Origin: Bacteroidota bacterium
GTDB lineage: Bacteria > Bacteroidota > Bacteroidia > Bacteroidales > Prolixibacteraceae
DNA: 64,000 nt
Direction of reading: 5' to 3'
NCBI GenBank assembly: GCA_024278975.1
Contig: JAJRSD010000018.1
Location: 124,001-188,000 of the forward strand
In this document: positions 24,084 to 33,446 of the stretch, piece by piece
Numbering within the stretch: the first letter of the stretch is position 1
How the letters are laid out: the number at the start of each line of letters is the position of its first letter
Translations under genes and position numbers: made by a program
The notes under the pieces: generated by a model
Databases searched by the model: none
Told to the model about the DNA's origin: nothing
The model's input: only the letters and a program-made list of their open reading frames with translations

Positions 24084-26422
24084 TTCTCGCTTACAACCTG
24101 AAACCGTTTTGAAATTTGATTTCCCAAGTTGTCGGTTACGTTAATTGTGTGCCACCCTTTTTCGGGATTGAGTGCGAATTGATGAATTCCGCTTGTTGTA
24201 CCCAGATATTTCTCGTCGAGATGCCAGAAAACAGTAGCTTTTTTCTGACGATGAACCAACTCAAAAACAATTTGTCCGGGCATTCCGTCTAAATAAGTTG
24301 GAATAAAAACATTGTTCCACTGGCGCGGATATATAAATTCCATATTTGAAATATCGTTTGTGCACCCCGGCAACATTGGAGGCAAAACCGAATACGATGG
24401 ATTTCTTTGCTTAAAATAATACTCCATTGCCGGAGATAAAACAAACCAGTTTTTATGAATCATTTTAGACACAGGATAACACTTTGCATTTACCCGGTAT
24501 GTTTTTGTATCGTTTAAATGAATTTTTTTATGCCACGGACAAACACCTGCTTTTGAACTTTTTTGAACCCAAACTTCATTTATAGCATCACAATTTAACC
24601 CTGCTCGAAAACCACTTTCGGCACAAATTTCTATTTTTTCCAACTCGTCAAACGGCATTTCTAACCATTTCGAAACCGGCAACAAACTGAAAATATCAAA
24701 TAAAAGTGGTGCGGCGGCGGTAACACCTGTTAATCCCTGTCTCCCCTCGCCATCAGCATTTCCAACCCAAACGGCAACTATATAATCTGCTGTCATTCCC
24801 ACTGCCCAACCATCGCGAAACCCAAAACTGGTACCCGTTTTCCAGGCAATATTTCTTGCCGAAGCAAACTCATCCCAGCCAGATTCCGATTCAGGGCGTT
24901 TAACTTCTAACAAAGCCTGCAAGGTTAAATAAATTGCTCCTGCACGGATTTCAGGTTGAACATCGTTTGGAACATTATTCTCGAACTCCTGTTTTTTCTT
25001 CTCCCAAACTAATTCAGAAAAAGGAGTAGCTCCGTAGAAACCATCATTTTCGTTATAATTTTTTAGTATCGAAACCAACGATGTGTACATTCCTGTCAGA
25101 TTCCACAAAGTAACTTCTGCACCACCAAGTATTAACGACAGCCCATAATAATCGGGATATTCCGTTAAAGTTTTCATTCCTGCTTTTTGTAAAAAATTGT
25201 AAAACGGAGCAACTCCAAAACTTTGTAACATTCGAACTGCCGGAATATTTAACGACCGTGCCAAAGCTTTGGCAGCCGGAACTGCACCATTAAAATCCTC
25301 ATCGAAATTAGTGGGAGTAAAACCGCCAAAACGAGTTGGGATATCAGGAATTAAAGTTTGCGGTGTAATCAAACCCTCGTCAATCATTTTGCAATACAAA
25401 AATGGTTTTAAAATACTACCGGTACTTCTTTTTGCCTGTACGATATCCACATGGTTATCGTGTGCAAAATGCCGCCCGTCAAAAACGTTTCCGACATAAG
25501 ATATTACCTCTTTTGTACCAATCTCAGCAACAACAACCGCAATATTATTAATATGATTTGCCTGCAATTTTTTATTATGACGGGCAACCAATTCGGTAAC
25601 TCTTTGCTGTAAATAGTAGTTTATTGTTGAATGAACTCTTTGTCCATTTTTTTCCTGAGCAGCCTTTTCTACCAAATGATAAGAGTTTATCGGAAGTGGA
25701 TTTACCTTTTCGGGAAGTGGCTCGACAATAGAAAGTTGAAATGTAAGAGTATCAATTTCGCCAATTGTCATCATTTTTTTTAATAATCCATCGCGTTTTT
25801 GCTTCAGTTTTTTATCCAACCGCCCGGGATAAATTAGCGCGGGCGCATTTGGCAAAACAGCGAGTGTAGCCGATTCAGCCCACGACAATTCTGCTGGAGG
25901 TCGTGAAAAATACCGCCAGGCAGCAGCATCGAGCCCAACTACATTCCCTCCAAACGGAGCGTGCGAAGCATACAAATTCAGAATCTCCTTTTTCGAAAAA
26001 CGAAGTTCGAGATTTAATGCCCAAATCATTTCAATAATCTTATTTTTTATCGAACGCATTTTTTGTTTTCTTGCCATCCGACAAACCTGCATTGTAATTG
26101 TGCTGCCACCGCTCACAATTTTCTTCTCCTTTATATTTTGCAAAAGTGCTCTGGAAAGCGACACCAAATTTATTCCGGGGTGATAATAGAAATATCTGTC
26201 TTCGAAATTCAACAGACACTTTTCATATTTTTCGGGAATGGAGTCGAGTGCCGGAAAACGCCACTGTTCGTCGGCAGCAATTCTTGCACCGAGAAGTTTT
26301 CCCCCGGCACTTTCTACAACTGTTGAAAATGGAGAATTAAAAAGCGGACGGGGAGCACAAAAAAGTAATCCTAAAAATAATATTAGAAGCAGTACAAATA
26401 TAATCAGAAGTCTCTTTTTCAA
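24080..26422 (-). CDS. pbpC: Penicillin-binding protein 1C
   Basis: 780-aa bifunctional peptidoglycan synthase: an N-terminal TM anchor (about 4-23), the GT51 transglycosylase with catalytic Glu74 in NFEDRYFYYHPG and GGSTITMQVCRM, the transpeptidase with S336-ILK339 (SxxK) and KTGTSFGFRDGWAVG, and the C-terminal BiPBP_C domain. A large alpha-2-macroglobulin gene follows in the same direction upstream, the classic pbpC-yfhM association, here with a small two-gene module in between. Confidence 0.95.
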   Translation of the reverse strand: MKKRLLIIFVLLLILFLGLLFCAPRPLFNSPFSTVVESAGGKLLGARIAADEQWRFPALDSIPEKYEKCLLNFEDRYFYYHPGINLVSLSRALLQNIKEKKIVSGGSTITMQVCRMARKQKMRSIKNKIIEMIWALNLELRFSKKEILNLYASHAPFGGNVVGLDAAAWRYFSRPPAELSWAESATLAVLPNAPALIYPGRLDKKLKQKRDGLLKKMMTIGEIDTLTFQLSIVEPLPEKVNPLPINSYHLVEKAAQEKNGQRVHSTINYYLQQRVTELVARHNKKLQANHINNIAVVVAEIGTKEVISYVGNVFDGRHFAHDNHVDIVQAKRSTGSILKPFLYCKMIDEGLITPQTLIPDIPTRFGGFTPTNFDEDFNGAVPAAKALARSLNIPAVRMLQSFGVAPFYNFLQKAGMKTLTEYPDYYGLSLILGGAEVTLWNLTGMYTSLVSILKNYNENDGFYGATPFSELVWEKKKQEFENNVPNDVQPEIRAGAIYLTLQALLEVKRPESESGWDEFASARNIAWKTGTSFGFRDGWAVGMTADYIVAVWVGNADGEGRQGLTGVTAAAPLLFDIFSLLPVSKWLEMPFDELEKIEICAESGFRAGLNCDAINEVWVQKSSKAGVCPWHKKIHLNDTKTYRVNAKCYPVSKMIHKNWFVLSPAMEYYFKQRNPSYSVLPPMLPGCTNDISNMEFIYPRQWNNVFIPTYLDGMPGQIVFELVHRQKKATVFWHLDEKYLGTTSGIHQFALNPEKGWHTINVTDNLGNQISKRFQVVSEN

Positions 26423-26580
26423 ATCAAAAATCTTTACATTTTGAGATAGCCTTAACGATCAACTATTTACAATGACAACCCACTACCGTTTTTCCAATAT
26501 ATTTTTCGTGATATTTCCCAACACATAAGTTAAACCCTATAAAATACTAATCAAATTGTGGAGTATGATAGGTGCTCAGT

Positions 26581-26913
26581 TTATTCTACTATTTCAAGGC
26601 AACCAAAATCTTCAATCATAAATAGTTTTATCAGGTCACTTTTGTTTCGGATAAGATTTTTCAGACTTTTTGTTGTTGTATTTCCTGTTCTAATCCAAAC
26701 TATTTTGGGAGGGAAACCTTTTAAAATATTTATGTCGCAAAAATCTGAATCAAATGTTACAATTGTGAAGTCATTATTCTTTGCAAAATCAAATATTTCA
26801 ATATCGGTCGAGTTTTCAAGTCCTAATTCCCTAATTTGCTTTGATTCTGGAAATATATTGATGATATGCTTTATCAATCGAAAGGAAATATTTTGATCAA
26901 ACAGCAATTTCAT
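26581..26913 (-). CDS. DUF5615 PIN-like protein, putative toxin
   Basis: 110 aa starting MKLLFDQNISFRLI with conserved acidic residues (Asp6 and the FDSDFCD motif) of the DUF5615 PIN-like fold, related to Mut7-C/VapC nucleases. It overlaps the DUF433 gene by 4 bases (ATGA), the usual order in this putative toxin-antitoxin module. Nuclease activity is predicted from the fold only. Confidence 0.88.
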   Translation of the reverse strand: MKLLFDQNISFRLIKHIINIFPESKQIRELGLENSTDIEIFDFAKNNDFTIVTFDSDFCDINILKGFPPKIVWIRTGNTTTKSLKNLIRNKSDLIKLFMIEDFGCLEIVE

Positions 26914-27134
26914 AACGCATATAATTGTCTTTGTTCCTTTTTAGCAGCAAATGATAAGCAAGCGTTTATTTGATTCTCTGTTAATTCAGGATAGTCATGA
27001 ATAATTCCTTGTCGGGTCATTCCATTCGATAACCAAGATAAAACATCGTAAACAGAAATTCTTGTTCCCTTTATGATTGGTTTTCCAAATCTCTTTTCAG
27101 AATCTATTTCAATATATTTGTTAAATTGTATCAT
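26910..27134 (-). CDS. DUF433 protein, putative antitoxin
   Basis: 74 aa: KPIIKGTRISVYDVLSWLSNGMTRQGIIHDYPELTENQINACLSFA is the DUF433 helix-turn-helix-like domain, found as partner of DUF5615 or PIN proteins. It likely neutralises the downstream partner and may regulate the pair. The module sits between pbpC and the alpha-2-macroglobulin gene. Confidence 0.9.
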   Translation of the reverse strand: MIQFNKYIEIDSEKRFGKPIIKGTRISVYDVLSWLSNGMTRQGIIHDYPELTENQINACLSFAAKKEQRQLYAL

Positions 27135-27192
27135 GATACAAAATTATTAAATTATTCTCTCTTTACCCGTTTTAGACACAATTATTCCCAAA

Positions 27193-30100
27193 CTATTCAA
27201 TTTCAACCCAGCGACCCGCTTTTTGGGCACGAACACTAAAATCATACATCGCTTCGCAACTAACCGGAGGCTGGTAATATTTACCTTTGTAAGTTGCATT
27301 CAACCGAAAAACAAATATTTTTTGCTGATTCATATTCAGATCGAAATAGGTGTAAACCCGGTCGTCGCGAATATCCTGATATTCAAAATTTGAATTTTCG
27401 TTCTGAGGAATATCATTCAACCTTCTGTTGGTTATTTCCCAACCCGACGGAAAGACGGTTGACAAAACCATCTCCTCGTAATCCACACGTTTACTGGGAT
27501 GTTTTACCGTAACTCTTAATGTAAAATCTTCGCCTTGTTTTAATTGTGCTGAATTGATTTCTCTGTTGTTAGAATCAAAATATTTTGTGTTCATTATTAA
27601 GTTTTTCGAGACCGAACCTGAATCAATCCCGGTTGGAATACCTCTTGCAACAACTTTCACAAAATTTGCATTTTTACCGCTGTTTTTATATTCCAACTCT
27701 ATTTTCCCTTCAGAATCTAACTGAACAGGAATTTTTACAATCGGCATTTCTGTTCGTAATTTTGTTTTATTGCCATTAACAAGCAGTTCAAATTTAGTTT
27801 CTGCATCACCTTTATAAAACTTCTCAGCAAAATTAGCAGCGGCAGTTAAACACCATGCAGCAGTTTGTGTACTTAACCAATTTTTTCGGTTCATATCTTC
27901 CGAAATATTTTTCAGCATTTCAAATGCATCCTCTTTTTTATTCAATAATACCAAGGTCTCCAGAATCATCGCTTTGTCGCGAAGTGCAGAACCAAATGTT
28001 CCGCCAAATTCGGCATACTCTTTAACTTCTGTTGTTAAATTGTTAACGAGTTTTTCGGCCGCTTCCGGTTGCCCAGCCAAAACATAAGCAGCTGCCAACC
28101 GCCAGATAACTTCTGCCGATTTTTCCTCTTTTTCGCGCAATCGGTTCATTGCTCCCAAATCGGGCGAGCCGGCCAAAGCCAGCGTATATAAACGGTAAGC
28201 CTGTGTAAAATCGTAATTTCGATAATAAATGCCGTCTTTATAACCCTTCCCCGAACTCCAGTTACGTGCCGCAATTTTTTGATAATTCAGCCAACTTTTT
28301 TTCATTCCGAAAGGAATTGAATAACCCATGTTTTCAGCTTGTAAAATAAAATTGCCGGTATAATTTGTTCCCCATTCATTAACCAAAGATGCACCCTGCC
28401 AGTAACCAAACCCACCGTTTGGCAGTTGAAATGCGGGAAGTTTATCCAGAGCATTTCGAATATTATCTTCCATCTCCAATTTCTCGTCGGCAGATAAATC
28501 AGTTAAATTTCCGATGAATAACTGAGGAAATGCAGCCGATGTAATTTGTTCGATACAACCATGTGGATACCGAATAAGATAATCGAGATGTTTTGCCAGG
28601 TTTAACGGTGGGAATCCGGAAATTTCGACCCACGCCTCGTTTGTTCCCAACTCGCCCGGAACAACCAATTCTGCCGTCCAGCTTTTTTGCCCTTCAACCA
28701 TTGACGACTTTTCTACAGTTACCTGAGAATTGGGATTTCGCACCTCCAATTCAACTTCGTAGGTTGCACTTTCTTTTCCGCTTTTTGCTTCTATTTCAAC
28801 TTTGGCAACTCCGGTTTTACCATTAACTTTTAAGTTGAAATATGCCATTTTTTCGCCCAACTCATCAAACAAAATCGTCTGTTCTTTCTCACCACTATTA
28901 TCCAAAAGATCATTTGTTTTTACACGAACAGTAACTTTTTTTATACCCTTCTTCAATACAAAAATATTAACCGGCAACTGCACATTTTCGTTTGGAGCCA
29001 ACACTCGTGGCAAAGTTGCAAGTAACATTAAACCTTTTCGTACCGGCACCGATTTATCCACTTTTCCATAAGCGCCATTTTCACCGGCAACCACCATCAT
29101 TCTTACAGCTCCAATATAATTTGGCATTACAAATTCATGCTTATTGGTTTTGCCCTTTTTAACCGTAAACGGACCGGCAAATTGTACCACCGGTTTAAAT
29201 CTCGACGTTTTCTTTTTGCCTCGGTTTTTTAAATCTTCGTCGCCGCCAACCGCAAAAGCCTTTTCTAACTTCGCGCCGTAAGCTCCCGCAACATCATCGT
29301 ACAAATCCCAGGTTTTAACTCCCAAAGCTTCGCGTGCATAAAATGTGCTGTGCGGGTCGGGAGTTCTGAAATTGGTTAACCCCAATAAACCCTCGTCAAC
29401 AATGGCGAGTGTGTAGGTCATCTCCCTATTATTCGCCTCCGAAACTTTTACCGTATATTTTTGTTCGGGTTCAATCTCAACCGGTGTATCAATTTGAGGT
29501 CGTAAAACTGTTTCCTGATTTTCTACCAACACCGGGATAACGCCGTATAAACGCAGAGGTGCATCATTTTCGGTTTGTCCGTAAGGCTGAATTAAACTCA
29601 CATGAACATAAAAATTAGGAGCCATTTCGGGTTTGGCTTCAACCGAAAAAGTAGTTTGTTTCTCGCCGGTTTTCACCCAAAATATATCCGAAACATTGGT
29701 TCCATTTTCAATACTTACCAAAGCTCTCCCATCTTTCGACGATGGGATTTTAACTTCAATAATATCGCCAACTTTGTACTTCTCTTTATCGGTTTTTAGA
29801 GTTAACATGGTTGCGCCTTCTGCCGAATCGCCCGAACGCCAGCCTCCCCATTTCGACATATAAAAAGTTACTCCGGTGGCGTGTCCACTTTTCAAATCTT
29901 TTACCAAAAGCAAATATCTTCCGTTATCGTCCCATGTACGATATTTTATATTCAGTTTTAATTTGTTTTTATGATTTGCATTGCTGATTTTCCATGTTTT
30001 TACTGGTTTGTAATAACTGCCGGAAACATAATGAGCAAGATTTTCGGAGCCGGATTCCCACCACCATCGCCAATCTATTTTGTACAATTTTGCCTCAATA

Positions 30101-32724
30101 TTATCTCCCGACTTTGGTTTTCCGTTGGCATCAACAAGCACAATTTCGGGAGAATAATCGGTATCGGTTTTATACCAGTTATCTTCCGATGATGGCATTT
30201 TCACGCCAACAAAAGTGGAGAACGGAGCATATTTTGCAGAAGTTACATTTATACTAAAATCGCCACCTTCTTCGAAAACCCGCGATGTAAACCACGCTTT
30301 TAACATGCCCGGAGCATTTTTTAACGACTGAAAATTAAGTGGGATTTTTGTTTTCCCATTTTCATTTAACCTACCATCGAAAATGGTCTGTTCCTGCGGT
30401 ATGTAAAAAGATGCCGGATTTGTAAATGTGTATTTCCCGAACCCTTTAAATTTGGTATTCTCTTTGGCAAACAGAACATCAACTTTCGTTTTTAACGAAC
30501 GGGCGGGAGTTCCGTGCAGCCAGCTTGCAGTTAACGGAATCTCTGTGTTTCGCGAAGTTAAAATATCATCGGGAAACTCTAAATTAATTTTCAACCTGTT
30601 TGGTTTTACAGCCTCAATTTTTACTCTTTTTGAAAAAGAGACATTGCCCGCTTTGGCTTCCACACGCCAGTTTCCTGTTTGCGCCTCAGGCGAAGTTACG
30701 GGCTGAAAAGAGTAAAAACCGTTATCATTTCCCGATTGCACTTGCTTCTCAACAATCTGCCCGGAAGGGTTTATTAATTGAAAAACAACGGGATAATTCT
30801 CAGGTAATTTAGCACTCTTTTTTTCTAAAATCAAGTTAATAAAGAGTGTGTCACCCGGTCGCCAAACGCCACGTTCGCCATAAATAAACCCTTTAATTCC
30901 GTTGCGAATTTGTTGTCCGGCAACATTAAAATTACTGGTCGACAGAGAACTTCCATCGTCTAAACGCAAGTACCCGAACTGATTATTTTTTTGTGCAATT
31001 AGAAAAAAGGGCTTCTTTTTTAATTCAACCACGGCAAATCCATCGCTACCGGTTTGTGTAGTTTTAAGAAGCTGTTTTTGAAAATTGTACAATTGCAGTT
31101 TAACCCCTGATTCGGGCTCGGTAGAAAGTAAATTTGAAACAGCAAAATACATTTTATGGTCGCGTCCCTCTTTTGCAATAATTCCTAATTGAGATGCAAA
31201 AATATTGCGCGAAACTGACCTGTTTGAATTGTAATACGAAACGTGGCACGGATTGTCCCGCTCTTTCCATTCGTAACCGGCAGGATAATAATAGTTGGAG
31301 TACCAACCCGGACGATCCCACGAGGTTTGATAACTTTCCGCCTCGTCTAAATTTGTTTCCGGCAACGAATTATCAGATTCTATTTCGCCACAATTATATT
31401 CAGAATACTCTTTTTTCATTCTGAATTCAACACTATAAATAGCTCCCTGTTCTATTTCAAAAAGAGTGGCAAGATTAACTTTATAAGTTTTCCAGTCCTG
31501 AAAATCGCCCGACAAACTTGGCGTTAAATCAATTTTACCCGAATAAACCAATCTGCCAACCGACCTTAAATTTGAGTTCCCCGAAAAATTGTTATCCTGA
31601 AAAAACTGAGAAATATTATCTTTAAAAATTTGGATAACACGAACATCAACCGCGTTTAAACCAACCGCCTCAAACGGCATTTCCAAAGTGCTGTTTTGCG
31701 GGACAATTACACCTTTACCAATCAGTTTTATTTGAGGATTTACACTACTGAATTGCAATAAAAACGATTCTGATTCTCTGAGTTTAAAGTAGTTTGCATT
31801 TTTTATACCCTCGTAAACCGAGAGATTTAATTCGCCCGAAATTGCTTTATCCGGCCACCCGTTTATAACATTTCCTTCAACTTCTAAACGTAAATTCGAA
31901 ACAGACTCCAACTCTACCAACCCTGTTAAATCCTGATTTTTTAAAAGCCTGTCAGAAAAACGAATTTGAATGTGTTGCTCGGGTTTTTGAATAACTTTTG
32001 TCTCTATTATTTCGAACTTGTTTAACCCCGGAACTTCAATAATTTCTTCACCCTTTTCATCAATATTTAATGGTTTTCCATTCCACTTAATTACTAAAAC
32101 ACCCGACTTTTCGTCGTATCGTTTTAGGCTGTCAATTGTAAACGAATGTTTTCTTCTATTAGGATCGTGCTGCCAGTTAATGTCAATCTCGTTACCTTCG
32201 AAAGTTGCGTTCAATAATTTTTCGGCACTCTCCCACTCCAAAACATCGGCAGTTAAAATGTAACCAAAAAACTGCATCTGGTTCAATGCCTGCCCTTCGT
32301 AGTTTTTCAACCCATCAAAATTTACGGAAAAAGATTGTGTGATAGTTGAAAACTGAAAAGGCATCTTTTCATACTCTTTTTCAACCTGAATTAACTCCCC
32401 TAACAAAAATTCGACACTGTATTTTGTATCCGATTTTAATGGTTCGTCTGGTCTGAATTCAACAATTCTATTATTAATCAGTACTGTCTCTCCATTAATT
32501 TCAGGCGAGAACTTAAAAAGTTCTTTTCCCGAAATATCCAAATCAGAAACCGGTTTCGCCAAATAAACAGTGATAACCGATTCGGTTGAAACTGTTCCAC
32601 TGGTAAATGCCTGCACGTATTTTCCAAACTGTGGATCGGTATTTACACCTTTTTTACTCTCCGATTGACAACCAACAAAAAGGAGAATGATTAAAATAAT
32701 GAATGGAAACGAAAGATTTTTCAC
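27193..32724 (-). CDS. Alpha-2-macroglobulin family lipoprotein
   Basis: 1843 aa. N-terminal lipoprotein signal (IILLFVGC, Cys19), then multiple macroglobulin MG domains, a bait-like region, and the thioester motif GCIEQ (Cys1390-Gln1393) in YPHGCIEQITSAAFPQL, followed by an alpha/alpha-toroid (TED) region with repeated helices. Bacterial A2Ms trap attacking proteases in the periplasm through the thioester. The intact CxEQ shows the trapping chemistry is preserved. It lies next to pbpC, consistent with a joint envelope defence and repair role. The length is typical for the Bacteroidota form. Confidence 0.95.
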   Translation of the reverse strand: MKNLSFPFIILIILLFVGCQSESKKGVNTDPQFGKYVQAFTSGTVSTESVITVYLAKPVSDLDISGKELFKFSPEINGETVLINNRIVEFRPDEPLKSDTKYSVEFLLGELIQVEKEYEKMPFQFSTITQSFSVNFDGLKNYEGQALNQMQFFGYILTADVLEWESAEKLLNATFEGNEIDINWQHDPNRRKHSFTIDSLKRYDEKSGVLVIKWNGKPLNIDEKGEEIIEVPGLNKFEIIETKVIQKPEQHIQIRFSDRLLKNQDLTGLVELESVSNLRLEVEGNVINGWPDKAISGELNLSVYEGIKNANYFKLRESESFLLQFSSVNPQIKLIGKGVIVPQNSTLEMPFEAVGLNAVDVRVIQIFKDNISQFFQDNNFSGNSNLRSVGRLVYSGKIDLTPSLSGDFQDWKTYKVNLATLFEIEQGAIYSVEFRMKKEYSEYNCGEIESDNSLPETNLDEAESYQTSWDRPGWYSNYYYPAGYEWKERDNPCHVSYYNSNRSVSRNIFASQLGIIAKEGRDHKMYFAVSNLLSTEPESGVKLQLYNFQKQLLKTTQTGSDGFAVVELKKKPFFLIAQKNNQFGYLRLDDGSSLSTSNFNVAGQQIRNGIKGFIYGERGVWRPGDTLFINLILEKKSAKLPENYPVVFQLINPSGQIVEKQVQSGNDNGFYSFQPVTSPEAQTGNWRVEAKAGNVSFSKRVKIEAVKPNRLKINLEFPDDILTSRNTEIPLTASWLHGTPARSLKTKVDVLFAKENTKFKGFGKYTFTNPASFYIPQEQTIFDGRLNENGKTKIPLNFQSLKNAPGMLKAWFTSRVFEEGGDFSINVTSAKYAPFSTFVGVKMPSSEDNWYKTDTDYSPEIVLVDANGKPKSGDNIEAKLYKIDWRWWWESGSENLAHYVSGSYYKPVKTWKISNANHKNKLKLNIKYRTWDDNGRYLLLVKDLKSGHATGVTFYMSKWGGWRSGDSAEGATMLTLKTDKEKYKVGDIIEVKIPSSKDGRALVSIENGTNVSDIFWVKTGEKQTTFSVEAKPEMAPNFYVHVSLIQPYGQTENDAPLRLYGVIPVLVENQETVLRPQIDTPVEIEPEQKYTVKVSEANNREMTYTLAIVDEGLLGLTNFRTPDPHSTFYAREALGVKTWDLYDDVAGAYGAKLEKAFAVGGDEDLKNRGKKKTSRFKPVVQFAGPFTVKKGKTNKHEFVMPNYIGAVRMMVVAGENGAYGKVDKSVPVRKGLMLLATLPRVLAPNENVQLPVNIFVLKKGIKKVTVRVKTNDLLDNSGEKEQTILFDELGEKMAYFNLKVNGKTGVAKVEIEAKSGKESATYEVELEVRNPNSQVTVEKSSMVEGQKSWTAELVVPGELGTNEAWVEISGFPPLNLAKHLDYLIRYPHGCIEQITSAAFPQLFIGNLTDLSADEKLEMEDNIRNALDKLPAFQLPNGGFGYWQGASLVNEWGTNYTGNFILQAENMGYSIPFGMKKSWLNYQKIAARNWSSGKGYKDGIYYRNYDFTQAYRLYTLALAGSPDLGAMNRLREKEEKSAEVIWRLAAAYVLAGQPEAAEKLVNNLTTEVKEYAEFGGTFGSALRDKAMILETLVLLNKKEDAFEMLKNISEDMNRKNWLSTQTAAWCLTAAANFAEKFYKGDAETKFELLVNGNKTKLRTEMPIVKIPVQLDSEGKIELEYKNSGKNANFVKVVARGIPTGIDSGSVSKNLIMNTKYFDSNNREINSAQLKQGEDFTLRVTVKHPSKRVDYEEMVLSTVFPSGWEITNRRLNDIPQNENSNFEYQDIRDDRVYTYFDLNMNQQKIFVFRLNATYKGKYYQPPVSCEAMYDFSVRAQKAGRWVEIE

Positions 32725-32857
32725 GGTTTTGAGATTTTATGATTTAAAAATGTTTTAAAAGTAGGAAAATTAAACCTTAAAGTTGTATTTTACTAACCGA
32801 AAAAATGTTTAATAAACATAACACACATTACCAATGTTATGATATAAAACTATCACT

Positions 32858-33445
32858 ATGAAAAAAATACTAATTCTTTTTGCTCACCCCACTTTTCATA
32901 AATCGAGGATTAATAAACAGTTAATAAATGCAGTTGAAAATATGGAAGGAGTTACCATAAATAACCTTTACGAAAACTACCCCGATTTTTTCATTAATGT
33001 AAAAAAGGAGCAAGATTTATTAATTGGACATGATATAATTATTTGGCACCACCCATTTTATTGGTACAGTGCCCCGGCAATTTTAAAAGAGTGGATGGAT
33101 TTGGTTTTGGGACTTGGATTTGCCTACGGAGCAGAAGGAAAAGCACTGGAAGGCAAAATGGTTTTTTCGGCGATTTCTACCGGAGGTAAAAAGGAAGTTT
33201 ACTGCAAGGAGGGTCAAAATCAGTTTACCATAAATCAGTTTTTGATACCTTTTAATCAATCGGCAAATTTATGTGGAATGACTTATTTACCACCTTTTGT
33301 TGTGCACGGTTCGCATAATATTTCAGAAAAAGAGATTGAAAATTTTGGGGATATGTATCACAATTTAATTGAAATGTTGCGCGATGAGAAAGTTGATTTT
33401 TCAAAATTGAAATTAAAGGAATATTCAAACAATTTATTTGAATGA
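32858..33445 (+). CDS. KefF-like NAD(P)H quinone reductase
   Basis: 195-aa flavodoxin-fold oxidoreductase. ILILFAHPTFHKSRIN is the FMN phosphate loop; WHHPFYWYSAPAILKEWMDLVL and STGGKKEVY are typical of the KefF/MdaB group. In enteric bacteria KefF is the activating subunit of the KefC K+/H+ antiporter, and here the antiporter gene begins 1 base after this stop, which supports the same pairing. Confidence 0.92.
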   Translation: MKKILILFAHPTFHKSRINKQLINAVENMEGVTINNLYENYPDFFINVKKEQDLLIGHDIIIWHHPFYWYSAPAILKEWMDLVLGLGFAYGAEGKALEGKMVFSAISTGGKKEVYCKEGQNQFTINQFLIPFNQSANLCGMTYLPPFVVHGSHNISEKEIENFGDMYHNLIEMLRDEKVDFSKLKLKEYSNNLFE

Positions 33446-33446
33446 T

